From an uncultured Prevotella sp. (lineage in GTDB: Bacteria; Bacteroidota; Bacteroidia; Bacteroidales; Bacteroidaceae): a DNA stretch of 16,047 nucleotides. The stretch is from the NCBI GenBank assembly GCA_946055365.1, contig CAMGFM010000007.1:1-16047 (forward strand), written 5' to 3'. This document shows positions 14,554-16,047 of the stretch, piece by piece; the first letter of the stretch is position 1; every line of letters begins with the position of its first letter. The notes beneath the pieces were generated by a model. It searched no databases and was not told the DNA's origin. It worked only from the letters and a program-made list of their open reading frames with translations. The position numbers and the translations under genes were made by a program.

Positions 14554-15777
14554 ATGGACATTACTGAAAGATTCATCAACTACACCAAGTTTGACACACA
14601 ATCGTGCGAAGACTCCAAGACAGTACCGAGTACTGACAAGCAGCTTGTCTTTGCCAAATATCTCAAAGAGGAGCTTGAGAGAGAGGGATTCAGCGATGTT
14701 GAAATGGACGAGATGGGTTATGTGTATGCCACACTCAAGGCCAACACCAAGAAAGACATCCCCACCATCGGCTTCATCGCACACTATGACACGAGCATGG
14801 ACTGTTCGGGTGCTGACATCAAGGCCCGCATCGTGAGAAACTACGACGGGGGCGACATAGTGCTGTCAGAGGGCATCGTGTCATCGCCATCCAAATTTCC
14901 AGAACTGAAGTCTCACGTGGGCGAAGACCTCATCGTGACCGACGGACACACACTGCTCGGTGCCGACGACAAGGCTGGCATCGCGGAAATAATGCAGGCC
15001 ATGTGCTATCTGCGCGACCATGACGAGATAAAACACGGCGACATACGCGTGGCATTCAACCCCGATGAGGAAATAGGAAAGGGCGCACACCACTTCAACG
15101 TGGACAAGTTCGGATGCCAATGGGCATATACCATGGACGGAGGCGACCTTGGCGAACTCGAATATGAGAACTTCAACGCCGCAGGGGCAAAGGTGCGCAT
15201 CAAGGGAGTGAGCGTACACACGGGCTATGCCAAAGGCAAGATGGTCAACGCCAGCAAGCTCGCCATAGAGTTCAACAACATGATTCCCACAGACGAGACT
15301 CCCGAAGAGACAGAGGGCTATCAGGGCTTCTATCACCTGCTTGGCATCAACTCATGCACGGAGCTTGCCACGCTGTCATACATCATACGCGACCACGACC
15401 GCAAGAAATTCGAGGCGCGCAAGGACTTCATGGAAAAATGCGTGGACAGGATGAACGAGAAGTGGGGCGACGGCACGGTGAGCATAGAGCTCAAGGACCA
15501 GTATTATAACATGAAGGAGAAGATAGACCCCAACATGCACGTCATAGACATCGTGCTTAAGGCCATGCAGGAGTGTGCCGTGGCACCAAAAGTGATGCCC
15601 ATACGCGGCGGCACCGACGGCGCGCAGCTCTCATTCAAGGGCCTGCCCTGCCCCAACATCTTCGCAGGCGGCGTAAACTTCCACGGCCCGTATGAGTTTG
15701 TGAGCATACAGGTGATGGAAAAGGCCATGCAGGTGATAGTAAAGATATGCGAGCTGACGGCACACTACAATGACTAA
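14554..15777 (+). CDS. pepT: Peptidase T (tripeptide aminopeptidase)
   Basis: A 407-residue cytoplasmic dizinc aminopeptidase of family M20B, which removes the N-terminal residue of tripeptides. Zinc and catalytic residues are at the expected places: His77 and Asp79 in AHYDTS, bridging Asp138 in GADDKAG, catalytic Glu172 and zinc ligand Glu173 in PDEEIG, Asp195 in MDGGD, and His377 in NFHGPYEF. The dimerisation domain lies at about 205-320, with VHTGYAKGKMVNA. Length is the same as in E. coli PepT. It follows the HAD gene by 54 bp and precedes the antiporter gene by 37 bp. Peptide use is a main carbon and nitrogen route in Prevotella-like organisms, which fits its presence but gives no specific regulatory hint. 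Confidence 0.97.
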   Translation: MDITERFINYTKFDTQSCEDSKTVPSTDKQLVFAKYLKEELEREGFSDVEMDEMGYVYATLKANTKKDIPTIGFIAHYDTSMDCSGADIKARIVRNYDGGDIVLSEGIVSSPSKFPELKSHVGEDLIVTDGHTLLGADDKAGIAEIMQAMCYLRDHDEIKHGDIRVAFNPDEEIGKGAHHFNVDKFGCQWAYTMDGGDLGELEYENFNAAGAKVRIKGVSVHTGYAKGKMVNASKLAIEFNNMIPTDETPEETEGYQGFYHLLGINSCTELATLSYIIRDHDRKKFEARKDFMEKCVDRMNEKWGDGTVSIELKDQYYNMKEKIDPNMHVIDIVLKAMQECAVAPKVMPIRGGTDGAQLSFKGLPCPNIFAGGVNFHGPYEFVSIQVMEKAMQVIVKICELTAHYND

Positions 15778-15814
15778 GCCGACGGCATAGCCACCCTACA
15801 CTAACATACAAGAT

Positions 15815-16047
15815 ATGTCAGAAGTACCAACTCTGATCAATGACCTCGCCTTGATACTCGTAGTGGCAGGCATAGTGACCCTTGTGTTCAAAAAACTCAG
15901 GCAGCCACTTGTGCTGGGCTACGTCGTGGCGGGGTTTATTGTAAGCCCCCACATGCCATACACCATGTCTGTCATAGACAATGCCAACATAAAGATATGG
16001 GCAGACATTGGTGTGATGTTCCTGTTGTTCGCTCTTGGCCTTGATTT
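15815..16047 (+). CDS. CPA2/Kef-type cation:proton antiporter, N-terminal part (cut by window end)
   Basis: The frame opens at ATG 15815 (MSEVPTLINDLALILVVAGI) and runs without a stop to the window edge, giving the first 77 codons. The visible part has a first hydrophobic helix (about 8-24), the KLRQPLVLGYVVAGF motif (about 27-41) and the start of the third helix, WADIGVMFLLFALGLDF, all characteristic of KefB/KefC-like and other CPA2 monovalent cation:proton antiporters in the inner membrane. The remainder, including any RCK/TrkA domains that would separate subtypes, lies outside the window. It starts 37 bp after pepT and may share its transcript. Confidence 0.9.
   Translation, partial: MSEVPTLINDLALILVVAGIVTLVFKKLRQPLVLGYVVAGFIVSPHMPYTMSVIDNANIKIWADIGVMFLLFALGLD

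Overview
The window looks like a chromosomal segment of a member of the Bacteroidales, most likely Prevotella or a close relative. Signs of this are a PorE-like lipoprotein of the type IX secretion apparatus, promoters of the Bacteroidetes type (TTTG, 19 bp, TAnnTTTG), no clear Shine-Dalgarno sequences, A-rich sequence just before start codons, and a TolC/HlyD/two-permease export operon of the kind common in this phylum. The genus is an inference from protein style, not a database match.

Layout from left to right. Positions 246-2330 encode the PorE-like OmpA-family lipoprotein. Next come a YwqG/DUF1963-type protein (2581-3276) and, convergent to it, a low-molecular-weight protein tyrosine phosphatase (3974-3468, minus strand). 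A divergent intergenic region of about 540 bp holds two well-formed promoters, one for the phosphatase and one for a membrane-anchored coiled-coil protein of unknown function (4515-5402). Positions 5798-10956 form an export operon: TolC-like outer-membrane channel, HlyD-like adaptor and two ABC-2 permeases, but no ABC ATPase. It is followed by a rho-independent terminator at 11113-11150. The right part runs in one direction: a PIF1-like helicase with a C-terminal HRDC domain (11552-13666), a Cof-type HAD phosphatase (13717-14499), peptidase T (14554-15777) and the start of a CPA2/Kef-type cation:proton antiporter cut by the window edge (15815 onward).

The most unusual signal is non-coding. 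Most of the larger gaps between genes carry short degenerate arrays with a period of 21-22 bp, about two helical turns. In three gaps (2360-2510, 5506-5605, 11251-11353) the units share a 13-bp imperfect dyad resembling AAAGTGCCACTTT or AAAGTGCCTCTTT. In others the sequence differs but the period is similar (136-214, 3288-3400, and more weakly 4214-4322 and 9587-9680). These arrays are not explained by any gene, are not CRISPRs, and in one place two oppositely oriented units make a perfect 13-bp hairpin. I do not recognise a named repeat family for them.

The genes fit a mostly ordinary core-genome segment: envelope biogenesis and export on the left and centre, housekeeping DNA, phosphate and peptide metabolism plus ion transport on the right. 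I see no insertion sequence, phage gene, tRNA, rRNA or CRISPR array. All motif positions were read by eye; no database search was run.
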